Below are positions 1-6,543 of a DNA stretch of 11,475 bases, one piece after another (within the stretch, counting starts at the first letter, position 1; each line of letters opens with the position of its first letter). This stretch comes from CAZLCK01 sp964558235 (GTDB lineage: Bacteria > Actinomycetota > Coriobacteriia > Coriobacteriales > CADBOM01), in the NCBI GenBank assembly GCA_964558235.1, contig CAZLCK010000047.1, positions 1 through 11,475 on the forward strand, read 5' to 3'. Under the pieces are notes generated by a model. That model was not told where the DNA came from, did no database searches, and saw only the letters and a program-made list of their open reading frames with translations. The position numbers were made by a program, and so were the translations under genes.

Positions 1-289
1 CAAGCAGGCGACCCCAGCCGTCGGGAAGGCTGTCGTCGAACACGCCGAAGACTCCGCCGAGAGGATGAGGCGAAGCAACAAACACGCCTGCGTGCAAGGG
101 AAGGCTCAGTGGACTGATGCTAAATCCATGCGAGATCCAGGCAGCGCTGTATTCAAAAGCGAGCGCTCCGTCCTCCGTCATGGCGAGTGTTCCAACATGC
201 TCGCCGTGCATGAGAACACGCACGCGCTCGATGCTGTTGAGCGCACGGGATAGCTGTACGCAGAAAGACGAACTGCTAGAATCGTTCAT
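1..289 (-). CDS. hipA: HipA-family toxin kinase, N-terminal part (runs off left edge)
   Basis: Reading the minus strand from the ATG at 289 gives 96 codons, open to the window edge. The translation has the HipA N-terminal subdomain: an opening beta-strand segment (VRVLMHGEHVGTLA), the stretch SISPLSLPLHAGVF, and near the edge VFDDSLPDGWGRLL, a hallmark of HipA-like Ser/Thr kinases. The catalytic domain lies outside the window, so whether the toxin is intact cannot be judged. In characterised HipA proteins the kinase phosphorylates a translation target, glutamyl-tRNA synthetase in E. coli, and causes dormancy. The start overlaps the end of the upstream HTH gene by 14 bases, which implies co-transcription and translational coupling. 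A weak AGGGA/GGAAAG ribosome site precedes the ATG. Confidence 0.85.
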   Translation of the reverse strand, partial: MNDSSSSSFCVQLSRALNSIERVRVLMHGEHVGTLAMTEDGALAFEYSAAWISHGFSISPLSLPLHAGVFVASPHPLGGVFGVFDDSLPDGWGRLL

Positions 290-569
290 GTGCTTTCCGT
301 TCCCTGATTACCTCGTCGATTGAAGCGTAACGCTTTCGGGAGAAAAGTATGTCGAAGTCGTCCTCACAACCCAGTGCGAAGGCGATACACACAAGAGAAA
401 GCAAAGAGATGCGATGTGTTTGCTCGAAGCGCTTGAGCGAGCCGAGACTAACTCCTGCCTTGGCAGCAAGTTCTGCCTGTGTAAGTCCCTGTTCTTTGCG
501 GCGCGCAACCATGCGTTCGGCAATTCCCGCGAGCACATCTCCTGGCAGTTGTTGTTCAAGCGATATCAT
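276..569 (-). CDS. hipB: HipB-like Xre-family HTH antitoxin/repressor
   Basis: This 97-residue protein has a helix-turn-helix of the Cro/C1 (Xre) type at about residues 18-55 (RKEQGLTQAELAAKAGVSLG followed by SLKRFEQT). Its tail, with LGCEDDFDILF and YASIDEVI, is typical of the small regulators paired with HipA kinases. The inferred role is to neutralise the HipA encoded downstream and to repress the shared promoter. The ATG at 569 is chosen because an in-frame TGA lies only a few bases upstream; an internal ATG (residue 20) would cut into the HTH. No strong Shine-Dalgarno precedes it. It overlaps hipA by 14 bases in another frame, the usual antitoxin-first order. Family assignment is confident; pairing with the HipA rests on adjacency. 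Confidence 0.85.
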   Translation of the reverse strand: MISLEQQLPGDVLAGIAERMVARRKEQGLTQAELAAKAGVSLGSLKRFEQTHRISLLSLVCIAFALGCEDDFDILFSRKRYASIDEVIRERKAHERF

Positions 570-578
570 GACTCATAT

Positions 579-588
579 TTTAGCTAAA
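579..588. promoter_or_regulatory. Palindrome upstream of hipB, candidate operator
   Basis: TTTAGCTAAA is a perfect 10-bp palindrome ending 10 bases upstream of the hipB ATG. On the minus strand it runs into TAAAAT, a possible -10 box. Xre/HipB repressors bind palindromes over their own promoter, so this is a reasonable operator candidate. It is short and AT-rich, and no second copy was seen. Confidence 0.3.
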
Positions 589-718
589 TCGAGGCAAATA
601 GTCACGAAATAGCTCATATAAGCGCTTTTATTTGATTGCCGCTCAGAACCGAAAACAGATTACGCCCTCTCGGTGAAGAACTCCGATGCTGTGATTCACA
701 ATCAGAAGGAAATTTATT

Positions 719-841
719 TTGACTTTTGATTGGACGCGCTATGACAAAAAAGCTCATCTAGAGGAAGAGATACCTCGAGGACGCCCTGCGATTCCGCAAC
801 CCTACAGCGTGCATGCCGCGAGCTACCAGAAAACCTCATAG
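719..841 (+). CDS. Small unrecognised ORF, possibly a truncated gene
   Basis: A TTG at 719 opens a 40-codon frame ending at TAG 839-841. An AGAAGGA ribosome-site-like sequence (704-710) sits 8 bases upstream. The peptide starts with FDWTRYDKKAHLEEEIP after two residues and contains RGRPAIPQPYSVHAASY. It is charged, not low-complexity, and looks like real protein sequence rather than noise. I do not recognise the family. It ends abruptly, so it may be the N-terminus of a longer accessory protein truncated by recombination, or a small antitoxin-like protein. It lies between the hipBA and brn modules on the opposite strand. The start codon is non-ATG and no clear promoter is visible, so confidence is low. 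Confidence 0.3.
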   Translation: MTFDWTRYDKKAHLEEEIPRGRPAIPQPYSVHAASYQKTS

Positions 842-862
842 CTCTGTGTACATCAAGTGAAC

Positions 863-888
863 AAAAAAAGAGCCGCCTACAGCGGCTC
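863..888 (-). terminator. Rho-independent terminator after brnA
   Basis: Read on the minus strand, a perfect 7-bp stem GAGCCGC/GCGGCTC with a 5-base loop (870-888) is followed at once by seven T residues (869-863). It lies about 28 bases past the brnA stop and closes the brn transcription unit before the hip region. Confidence 0.88.
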
Positions 889-916
889 ATGGATACCCGG
901 AGGGGCTAGTGGTCGT

Positions 917-1120
917 TTAAACGAACGAGAGATGCTTCCCCTGTTCGCGACACTCCGTCAAATACATATTGATGATTACTTGATACGGCACGCCCGTGCG
1001 AGCTGATTCGGCCTTGAAATACTCGATATTTGCGATGTCGATGTTCATCGTCACCGGCTTGCGCTGGCGCTCGACATAGGGATTCGGCCGGCTATTGCTG
1101 AAATCATACTCTTCCCTCAT
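917..1120 (-). CDS. brnA: BrnA-like antitoxin, apparently intact
   Basis: This is a 67-residue protein opening with MREEYDFSNSRPNPY, the characteristic N-terminus of BrnA-family antitoxins. A ribbon-helix-helix-type DNA-binding region follows: a beta strand (KPVTMNIDIANIEYF) and helices containing GVPYQVIINMYLTEC. BrnA binds the RNase toxin BrnT and autorepresses the operon in the characterised Brucella system. The frame stays open upstream to 1195, but the ATG at 1120 is chosen because GGAGGT lies 7 bases before it and homology begins there. Its ATG overlaps the toxin remnant's TGA (ATGA), the usual brnT-brnA coupling. The cognate toxin is destroyed, so this is an orphan antitoxin that still has a promoter, an excellent ribosome site and a terminator. 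Confidence 0.85.
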   Translation of the reverse strand: MREEYDFSNSRPNPYVERQRKPVTMNIDIANIEYFKAESARTGVPYQVIINMYLTECREQGKHLSFV

Positions 1121-1235
1121 TTTCTGTACCTCCAATACTGGCGTTCCTCGTTCTTCGTCGATTTCCGTGCCGAGATGATATGGCGTGCTTGTCAACGTTC
1201 AGTTCGGCCTTGCGAGCATCCCGCTCGAATTTTAT
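1117..1235 (-). pseudogene. brnT: brnT toxin remnant with internal deletion and frameshift
   Basis: Two ends of a BrnT ribonuclease toxin can be read in different frames. The N-terminal piece, from about 1235, reads KFERDARKAELNVDKHA, matching the BrnT opening (F-E-W-D-x-x-K-A-x-x-N-x-x-K-H). The C-terminal piece, from 1185, reads RHIISARKSTKNEERQYW and ends in a TGA at 1117-1119, matching the conserved BrnT tail (R-I-I-S-A-R-K-A-T-x-x-E-R-x-x-Y). Only about 40 of roughly 90 residues remain. The middle of the protein, including most of the catalytic fold, is missing, and the junction near 1183-1190 shifts frame. The expected start reads ATA instead of ATG. A working toxin is therefore ruled out unless the sequence is in error. 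Confidence 0.8.
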
Positions 1236-1249
1236 GTATCCACTATCAA

Positions 1250-1272
1250 ATATATTTATATTATAAATATAT
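1250..1272. repeat. AT inverted repeat over the brn promoter, candidate BrnA operator
   Basis: Eleven-base arms (1250-1260 and 1262-1272) form a perfect inverted repeat around a single central base. The repeat covers the whole -10 box of the brn promoter, a placement suited to autorepression by a ribbon-helix-helix dimer such as BrnA. Being purely AT, it could also be a simple-sequence accident. Confidence 0.5.
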
Positions 1273-1288
1273 AGTAAATACCTATCAA
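1260..1288 (-). promoter_or_regulatory. Near-consensus sigma-70 promoter of the brnT/brnA unit
   Basis: On the minus strand TTGATA (1288-1283, 5 of 6 consensus) is separated by exactly 17 bases from TATAAT (1265-1260, 6 of 6). The predicted start near 1253 leaves a leader of about 18 bases before the decayed brnT start and about 130 bases before brnA. It is the best promoter seen in the window. Confidence 0.7.
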
Positions 1289-1429
1289 GGTTATCCGAAT
1301 TTTGATCTCTGGCGACAGCTTCTTTGATATTAGAGGCTATAGGCCAAAATGCAAAAGATTTTTAACCGTTGAATAGAAGTGTTGATAATTTGAGTAGGGA
1401 CTAATAAAAAATTATTGCAAAGCCCTTAA

Positions 1430-2452
1430 TCAAAAAAGACTATAGGATGTGGATGCCAAAGCAAAGTCTTTTGCAAGCTCTACTCCGTACTCTGTTCGAC
1501 CCATAGACCTGTCCTCAATAGAATCTAAAATCTGCATTAAATCTTTTGGCAGAGGGTCGATAAAACTCATCTCAACACCACTTATCGGATGAGCAAATGT
1601 TAGCCTTGCAGAATGCAAAAACTGCCTTTCAAGACCAAAATTCGCCTTGGCCGTACCACTACCATACATAGGATCTCCAACAACGCAGTGCTTGATGTAG
1701 TTCATATGCACACGAATCTGATGCGTTCTCCCACTAAAGAGCTTACATTCGATTAAAGTGTAGCCCTCATCTATATTTGAAGCTTCAAAACGTTCCAAAA
1801 CTTGAAAAGTTGTAACCGCAGAACGCGCTGAAGTTGCATCGCTTATCGCCATTTTTAAGCGGATTTTGGGATGACGACCAATCGGCGCATCAACAAACCC
1901 GCTATCTTTTGCGATATATCCATGAACAAGGCACAGATATCGCCTATCTATATTGCGAGTGCGAATCCCATCTTGCAATATGTAGCCATATTCATCGGTC
2001 TTTGCCGCCAACATCAGACCGGATGTATCCATGTCAAGCCTATGCACAATACCTAGGCGATCATCGCCTTGCAAGTTCGCAAGATTATCTTTACCACAAT
2101 GGGCAATCAACGCATTTACAAGAGTATCTCCATAATGTCCAGGAGATGGGTGACATACCAGACCGGCTGGCTTGGAGATTACGAGCATACCCTCATCTTC
2201 GTAGCGGATGTCTAAATCTAGTTCAAACGCACTTAGGTCAAGCTCGGGTTCATCCATTACGTTCCACTCGATTGAATCTCCCTCTTTTAGACGCAAATTT
2301 TTGCTAGGAATAGAGCCATTAACGCTAACCTCACCGCGTTCAATAGCCTTTGCTGCTGCACTTCGGCTCTTAAAAGCATCGATTTCGCTTAGCAAAACAT
2401 CTAGACGCTCACCAGAACGTTCTTTAGAAACAACAACGCTACCCTGTAACAT
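1430..2452 (-). CDS. rluD: RluD/RluA-family 23S rRNA pseudouridine synthase
   Basis: This 340-residue enzyme isomerises uridines to pseudouridine in large-subunit rRNA. An N-terminal S4 RNA-binding domain (about residues 14-65) precedes the RluA-type catalytic domain. HRLDMDTSGL at 137-146 carries the catalytic aspartate (D140). GRTHQIRVHM (241-250) and QFLHSARLTFAHP (277-289) are further family motifs. Length is slightly above the usual 300-330. The ATG at 2452 has AAGGAG 7 bases upstream and overlaps the end of lspA by 14 bases, so the two are coupled. The order ileS-lspA-rluD is common in Gram-positive bacteria. The exact target position (RluD-type 1911/1915/1917 versus another site) cannot be set from sequence alone. 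No convincing terminator follows the stop. Confidence 0.9.
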   Translation of the reverse strand: MLQGSVVVSKERSGERLDVLLSEIDAFKSRSAAAKAIERGEVSVNGSIPSKNLRLKEGDSIEWNVMDEPELDLSAFELDLDIRYEDEGMLVISKPAGLVCHPSPGHYGDTLVNALIAHCGKDNLANLQGDDRLGIVHRLDMDTSGLMLAAKTDEYGYILQDGIRTRNIDRRYLCLVHGYIAKDSGFVDAPIGRHPKIRLKMAISDATSARSAVTTFQVLERFEASNIDEGYTLIECKLFSGRTHQIRVHMNYIKHCVVGDPMYGSGTAKANFGLERQFLHSARLTFAHPISGVEMSFIDPLPKDLMQILDSIEDRSMGRTEYGVELAKDFALASTSYSLF

Positions 2453-2939
2453 CGCCGTTCTCCTTGTTTAGAGCAAAAGGACTTTTTGGGTGAAATAGCA
2501 CAAAGATCACCCAGATAATTACTCCAAAAGTAAGAGCTACATCGGCAATATTGAACACGAAGAAGTCCAAAAAGCTAAGGTGCAAAAAGTCAATAACATA
2601 GCCAAAGGCAATTCTGTCGATTGTGTTTCCAATAGCACCAGCCAAAATTGCACCTAGTGATACACATTCAATGCTAGGATGTGTTTTTCTTTTAATCATA
2701 TAGACGATGATAACTGCACTGACTACGAGGGAGACAGCGATAAAAAATGAGGAAGCACCCTCTAACATTCCAAAAGATGCTCCCCGATTAAGGACTAATT
2801 GGAAATCCAAAATATTAGGAATAGCATCGACACTATTGCTAGTCAGCGTATTAGTTGCCCAAAGTTTTGTCAGCTGATCGCATACAAGAACAACAGCTGC
2901 AACTACAGCAGCAAGAATTGCCGCCCTACCTCGGGTCAT
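2439..2939 (-). CDS. lspA: Lipoprotein signal peptidase (signal peptidase II)
   Basis: This 166-residue inner-membrane aspartyl protease removes the signal peptide from lipidated prolipoproteins. Hydrophobic segments lie at about residues 5-22, 62-82, 92-106 and 132-150, the four-helix pattern of LspA. Family motifs are DQLTK (21-25), NRGASFGML (51-59), GNTIDRI (104-110) and FNIAD (129-133); D108 and D133 form the predicted catalytic pair. The frame extends to a TTG at 2966 inside ileS, but the ATG at 2939 is preferred: it follows the ileS stop after one base, has GAGGAAGG upstream, and begins a normal N-terminus. It sits between ileS and rluD in one operon. Confidence 0.93.
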   Translation of the reverse strand: MTRGRAAILAAVVAAVVLVCDQLTKLWATNTLTSNSVDAIPNILDFQLVLNRGASFGMLEGASSFFIAVSLVVSAVIIVYMIKRKTHPSIECVSLGAILAGAIGNTIDRIAFGYVIDFLHLSFLDFFVFNIADVALTFGVIIWVIFVLFHPKSPFALNKENGDVTG

Positions 2940-2940
2940 A

Positions 2941-5808
2941 CTATTCGGCGCCTTCCTCGTATCCAATCGCTGTTAAAGCCTGCGCGCATCGCTCGCACAC
3001 TCCACTATGCTTGCCCTCAGTCAAAAGTGGTCTGTGATTCCAGCATCTTGGGCACTTATCGAGCGAGATCACCTTGATATCAGCTTTTATCTCTTCGGCT
3101 GAATCGTCCGATACGATCTGAACATTCGCAACGATGAAGAGCTCCTCTAGTGTCTGAGCCTCTAGAGATTGAAGAACTGTTGCAACACTCGATGGAACTG
3201 TCAAGCAAACATCGGCCTCTTGGCTCTTTTGGATATCTACAGAATTGCGAGCCTCCTCAAGCGCCTTTGTAACAGCATCGCGAGCAGCTAAAACAGGTTC
3301 AAACTTAAGAAAGATCTCGTCGCGTTGTGCCAAAGAAATTGCAGGATTAAACTCTTCGGCACTTGGCCATCCAGCAAGTTGAACACTTACAGGACGTCCT
3401 TCATGTTGCATAGATTCTGGATAGCTGTTCCATACCTCCTCGGAAGTAAAGCTCAAAATGGGGCTTAGCATCCTCACAAGTGCCTCAAGAATATTAGCAA
3501 GCACTGTTTGAGCAGATCTTCTCGCTAGAGATTGTGGGGCTTCGGAGTATAGGCGATCTTTTAAAGCGTCCAGATAGACGGCGGAAAGATCTCCAATAAC
3601 ATACTCATAGATATTTCTATAGACCTGATGATATTTGTAATCTGTATAGGCTGCGGTAACCTCATCGACAAGCTTTGAGAGTCTAGCTAGCGCCCATTGA
3701 TCGACGCTCAGAAGATTATCGAATGCAATAGCATCTTTTTGATCATCAAAGTCATGCAAATTGCCTAGCAAAAATCTAAAAGTATTCCTTAAGCGTCTAT
3801 ACGCATCAGAGACCTGCTTTAAAACTCCATCATAGATGCGCACGTCCTGAGAATAATCGACGCTCGAAACCCAAAGTCTTAGTACGTCAGCGCCATACTT
3901 TGAGATAACATCGGATGGGTCGACGCCGTTGCCCTTAGACTTCGACATCTTTTCGCCGTTTTCATCCACAGTAAATCCGCAATGCATTACCGACTTATAG
4001 GGTGCAACACCATAAGCGCCAATGCTTGTCAATAAAGAAGATTGAAACCACCCACGGTGTTGATCTGAGCCCTCTAAATACATCTCAGCTGGAAAGTGAA
4101 CGCCCTCATCGGAGCGCTTCTTACAGACACTGGTATGGCTTACTCCGCTCTCCCACCAAACATCTAAGATGTCGCTTTCGCAGACGAGATCATCACATCC
4201 GCAGACCTCGCAATGAATATCTTTTGGCAGGTAGCTCTTGGGCTCCTCTGTAAACCAAGCATCTGCGCCCTTCTCTTCGAAAAGCGCGATAACAGCGTCA
4301 AAAGTTTGTTCATTTGCAACCGTTGCACCACATGAAGCGCACTTAAATACAGGAATTGGAACACCCCATGAACGTTGACGGGAGATACACCAGTCGGGGC
4401 GCTCAGATACCATCGAACCAATCCTGTTAGATGCCCAAGATGGAATCCACTTAACGTCATGATCGATAGCGTTTAGTGCTTTATCGCGCAGATCATTTGC
4501 TTGCATAGAGACAAACCACTGATCGGTCGCACGGAAAATCACAGACTGATGACATCTCCAGCAGTGTGGATAGCTATGCTCGATATTCCTTTGAGCAACT
4601 AGTGTGCCACGCTCAGCTAGCCACTCGATTATTTTTGGATTTGATTCATCGACATCTAAACCAGAAAATGGAGCGGCCTCATCCGTTAGACAACCATTAT
4701 CATCAACTGGCATTAGTAAAGGAATATCAAACTTCAAAGCAACAAGATAGTCGTCTTGACCATGACCAGGCGCAGTATGAACAACGCCAGTTCCTGTATC
4801 CAAAGTTACGTGATCACCATAGATAAATGTGCCGGTAAAGTTCTCCCGGATTGGAGCACGATAGGTAAGACCTGCAAGATCGATACCCTTCATGGTTATA
4901 GGAGATCCACCTTGGCTTTTGACGACTGAATAACTTTCCCAATCAGAGAACTCAGCGACACTTTGAACAAGCTCTAATGCCATAAGCATATATGTGCCGC
5001 CCTGCTCGACCATGCAATAGTCAGCATTTGGAGCTAAAGAAACAGCAGTATTTGCAGGAAGAGTCCAAGGGGTAGTCGTCCAGATCAAGACATAGGCATT
5101 TTCTAGAGTTACACCTGCATTTGCAAAGACTTCGGGCACACTATCGAGTTTAAAACGCACGAAGATAGAGGGTGATGTTTCGGATCCGTACTCGATCTCG
5201 GCCTCTGCAAGTGCAGTATGGCAATGTTTACACCAATGCACTGGCTTTCGTCCGCGATAGATAGAGCCATCCAGATACATCTTCTTAAAGATCTCAACAT
5301 TTCCAGCCTCATAATCATGTTGAAAAGTGAGATAGGGATGATCCCAATCGGCATTTACACCAAGACGCTTAAAGCCTTCACGCTGCAAATCAACGCATTT
5401 TTCAGCATACTCGCGACACAAACGGCGAAGCGTTGGCTTATCGATCTTTGCCATCTTTTGTGGGCCAAGCTTCTCTTCGACAATGTGCTCGATCGGCTGA
5501 CCATGGCAGTCCCATCCAGGGATATATGGAGTGTAATAGCCACGTTGAGCATGCGACTTGATAACAAAATCCTTCAAAATCTTATTGAAAGCATGTCCAA
5601 TATGAATAGCGCCATTTGCATATGGAGGACCATCGTGAAGCACAAAAGGTTCTCCATCACGATTCTTCTCTAAAACCTTGTTATAGATATCGATATCATT
5701 CCAAAACTCAAGCCATTTTGGCTCATTTTTTGGTAAATTCCCACGCATCGGAAAATCAGTAATGGGAAGATTCATCGTGTCTTTGTACTCTTGTGGCACT
5801 GGCGCCAT
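2941..5808 (-). CDS. ileS: Isoleucyl-tRNA synthetase
   Basis: This 955-residue cytoplasmic class I aminoacyl-tRNA synthetase charges tRNA-Ile. HIGH is at residues 69-72 within NGAIHIGHAFNKILKDF, and KMSKS is at 620-624. The CP1 editing domain between them has WTTTPWTLPANTA and GTGVVHTAPGHGQDDY, used to hydrolyse Val-tRNA-Ile. The anticodon-binding region and a C-terminal zinc finger (CPRC 919-922, CERC 938-941) mark the standard bacterial type. Length is normal. The ATG at 5808 keeps the family's YKDT-NLP opening, although GGGGG abuts the ATG and a better AGGAG lies 21 bases upstream, so initiation may be unusual. It is the first gene of the ileS-lspA-rluD operon. I found no T-box consensus in the leader. 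Confidence 0.96.
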   Translation of the reverse strand: MAPVPQEYKDTMNLPITDFPMRGNLPKNEPKWLEFWNDIDIYNKVLEKNRDGEPFVLHDGPPYANGAIHIGHAFNKILKDFVIKSHAQRGYYTPYIPGWDCHGQPIEHIVEEKLGPQKMAKIDKPTLRRLCREYAEKCVDLQREGFKRLGVNADWDHPYLTFQHDYEAGNVEIFKKMYLDGSIYRGRKPVHWCKHCHTALAEAEIEYGSETSPSIFVRFKLDSVPEVFANAGVTLENAYVLIWTTTPWTLPANTAVSLAPNADYCMVEQGGTYMLMALELVQSVAEFSDWESYSVVKSQGGSPITMKGIDLAGLTYRAPIRENFTGTFIYGDHVTLDTGTGVVHTAPGHGQDDYLVALKFDIPLLMPVDDNGCLTDEAAPFSGLDVDESNPKIIEWLAERGTLVAQRNIEHSYPHCWRCHQSVIFRATDQWFVSMQANDLRDKALNAIDHDVKWIPSWASNRIGSMVSERPDWCISRQRSWGVPIPVFKCASCGATVANEQTFDAVIALFEEKGADAWFTEEPKSYLPKDIHCEVCGCDDLVCESDILDVWWESGVSHTSVCKKRSDEGVHFPAEMYLEGSDQHRGWFQSSLLTSIGAYGVAPYKSVMHCGFTVDENGEKMSKSKGNGVDPSDVISKYGADVLRLWVSSVDYSQDVRIYDGVLKQVSDAYRRLRNTFRFLLGNLHDFDDQKDAIAFDNLLSVDQWALARLSKLVDEVTAAYTDYKYHQVYRNIYEYVIGDLSAVYLDALKDRLYSEAPQSLARRSAQTVLANILEALVRMLSPILSFTSEEVWNSYPESMQHEGRPVSVQLAGWPSAEEFNPAISLAQRDEIFLKFEPVLAARDAVTKALEEARNSVDIQKSQEADVCLTVPSSVATVLQSLEAQTLEELFIVANVQIVSDDSAEEIKADIKVISLDKCPRCWNHRPLLTEGKHSGVCERCAQALTAIGYEEGAE

Positions 5809-5857
5809 CCCCCGTTTCTTTGTGTTTAACTCCTGTTGGTCTTTGTATTAGTCTTTT

Positions 5858-5880
5858 TATTCTGCTGAGTATTCTGCTGA
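5858..5880. repeat. Two tandem copies of TATTCTGCTGA in the ileS leader
   Basis: TATTCTGCTGA occurs at 5858-5868 and 5870-5880, a 12-bp period. A shorter match, TATTCTGCT, recurs at 5986-5994. The array lies 50-72 bases upstream of ileS. Confidence 0.7.
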
Positions 5881-5914
5881 ACTCATTTGCTTCGAAACTT
5901 TTTTATCTAATTAT

Positions 5915-5976
5915 TTGGCACTCTCTTAGCGCAATTTATCTGGCACGCTCTTAGTTGGCACGCTCTTAGCACAATT
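5915..5976. repeat. Three copies of GGCAC(T/G)CTCTTAG in the ileS leader
   Basis: TTGGCACTCTCTTAGCGCAATT (5915-5936), TGGCACGCTCTTAG (5941-5954) and TTGGCACGCTCTTAGCACAATT (5955-5976) are direct repeats. The outer two share a longer tail ending in CAATT. They fall inside the likely 5' untranslated region of ileS and could be slippage products or a repeated binding or structural motif. Confidence 0.75.
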
Positions 5977-6141
5977 CTCTTGGTCTATTCTGCTTTTGCA
6001 TACAAATACTTAGAGATGCCTAGAGAGTTAATTATATTGCGCTTATCTCTAAAAATTTAGTCCTAGCCGGCAGATAGTTCAATTCAAGAAGTTTAAAAGT
6101 TTAAGAGTCGCAAGATCGCAAGATTAAAGAGCGCAACTTTT

Positions 6142-6226
6142 CACCCCTCCATGCCCCCAGGGGTGGAAGTAAAGATTTGCCCGATTCAATGTTGATATTT
6201 GCCACCCCTCCACGCCCCCAGAGGTG
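6142..6226. repeat. Pair of GC-rich hairpin repeats 61 bp apart
   Basis: Two related units are present. In 6142-6165, CACCCCT and AGGGGTG form a perfect 7-bp stem around a 10-base loop. In 6203-6226 the same layout has one mismatch (AGAGGTG). The loops are nearly the same (CCATGCCCCC versus CCACGCCCCC). The units stand out as C-runs in an AT-rich spacer. The words AAGTTTAAAAG (6089-6099, 6243-6253) and AAGATTAAAGA (6120-6130, 6257-6267) occur once on each side. This resembles REP- or MITE-like intergenic elements, but no transposase or target duplication is visible. Confidence 0.65.
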
Positions 6227-6308
6227 TGAAGGGTGTTGCGGTAAGTTTAAAAGCCCAAGATTAAAGACCAGAAGAAAAAATAAACATTTATAAGTTTTGC
6301 TCAAAATT

Positions 6309-6399
6309 GAGTTACGAGTGGTTTATATTAGCTAGTGAATGGTTTTACTGCAAAAACTCGTGCATAAATAACTCTTTGAGTGAGTTTTGCTCTCTCACT
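6309..6399 (+). promoter_or_regulatory. Potentially structured segment upstream of fusA2
   Basis: GAGTTA (6309-6314) and CGAGT (6315-6319) are complementary to TAACTC (6369-6374) and ACTCG (6356-6360), allowing a long-range bulged stem. Next comes AGTGAG/CTCACT (6379-6384/6394-6399), a 6-bp hairpin followed by a T-rich run (TTTGTTTT). If transcription starts upstream, this could be a leader structure or weak attenuator. The transcription start is unknown. Confidence 0.3.
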
Positions 6400-6437
6400 T
6401 TTGTTTTGTGCTTTTTGTAGGAAAATTCAGTAGTAAA

Positions 6438-6509
6438 AATAGACCTTTTAAGCGTCTCTTTGGTTTTTGATTGTTTAACAGAGGCTGTAATAGACCTTCT
6501 TTGCAAAGA
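6438..6509 (+). repeat. Direct repeat AATAGACCTT and a 12-bp palindrome upstream of fusA2
   Basis: AATAGACCTT occurs at 6438-6447 and 6489-6498. The second copy runs into TCTTTGCAAAGA (6498-6509), a perfect 12-bp palindrome ending 34 bases before the fusA2 ATG. The palindrome could be an operator or a small hairpin in the leader. Confidence 0.5.
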
Positions 6510-6543
6510 GCGCTAAAAGTTCGTAAAAGTTTGGAGGTAGAGC

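Larger units (their letters stand above)
5809..6543. other. 735-bp divergent intergenic region between ileS and fusA2
   Basis: No convincing gene is seen in this gap, which must hold the promoters of both flanking genes. On the minus strand TATAAT at 6036-6031 is a possible ileS -10 box with a weak -35, and TTGAAC plus TAAATT 17 bases apart lies slightly further upstream. On the plus strand TAATAG near 6489-6494 is a weak fusA2 candidate. Three sets of short repeats and one pair of GC-rich hairpins are listed separately. A frame at 6101-6304 (minus) merely translates the hairpin repeats. Confidence 0.6.

Noticed and set aside
1121..1195. N-terminal extension of BrnA, reading the frame from an ATG at 1195
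   Set aside because: The extension crosses the brnT remnant, has no homology to BrnA, and the internal ATG at 1120 has GGAGGT and matches the family N-terminus.
1380..1430. Rho-independent terminator after rluD
   Set aside because: The T-run is present, but the possible GGG/CCC stem has too many mismatches to support a call.
2412..2428. LexA/SOS-box-like GAACGTTC
   Set aside because: It lies inside rluD, lacks the 4-base spacer of the actinobacterial box (GAAC-N4-GTTC), and is not near dinB.
2940..2966. Longer LspA starting at TTG 2966 inside ileS
   Set aside because: No ribosome site there; the ATG at 2939 just after the ileS stop gives the normal LspA N-terminus.
5809..6100. T-box riboswitch upstream of ileS
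   Set aside because: No TGGNACC or AGGGTGG-type antiterminator consensus could be found on the minus strand; a degenerate form cannot be excluded by eye.
6101..6304. 67-residue minus-strand ORF in the divergent region
   Set aside because: It simply translates the two GC-rich hairpin repeats, with no ribosome site or recognisable domain.
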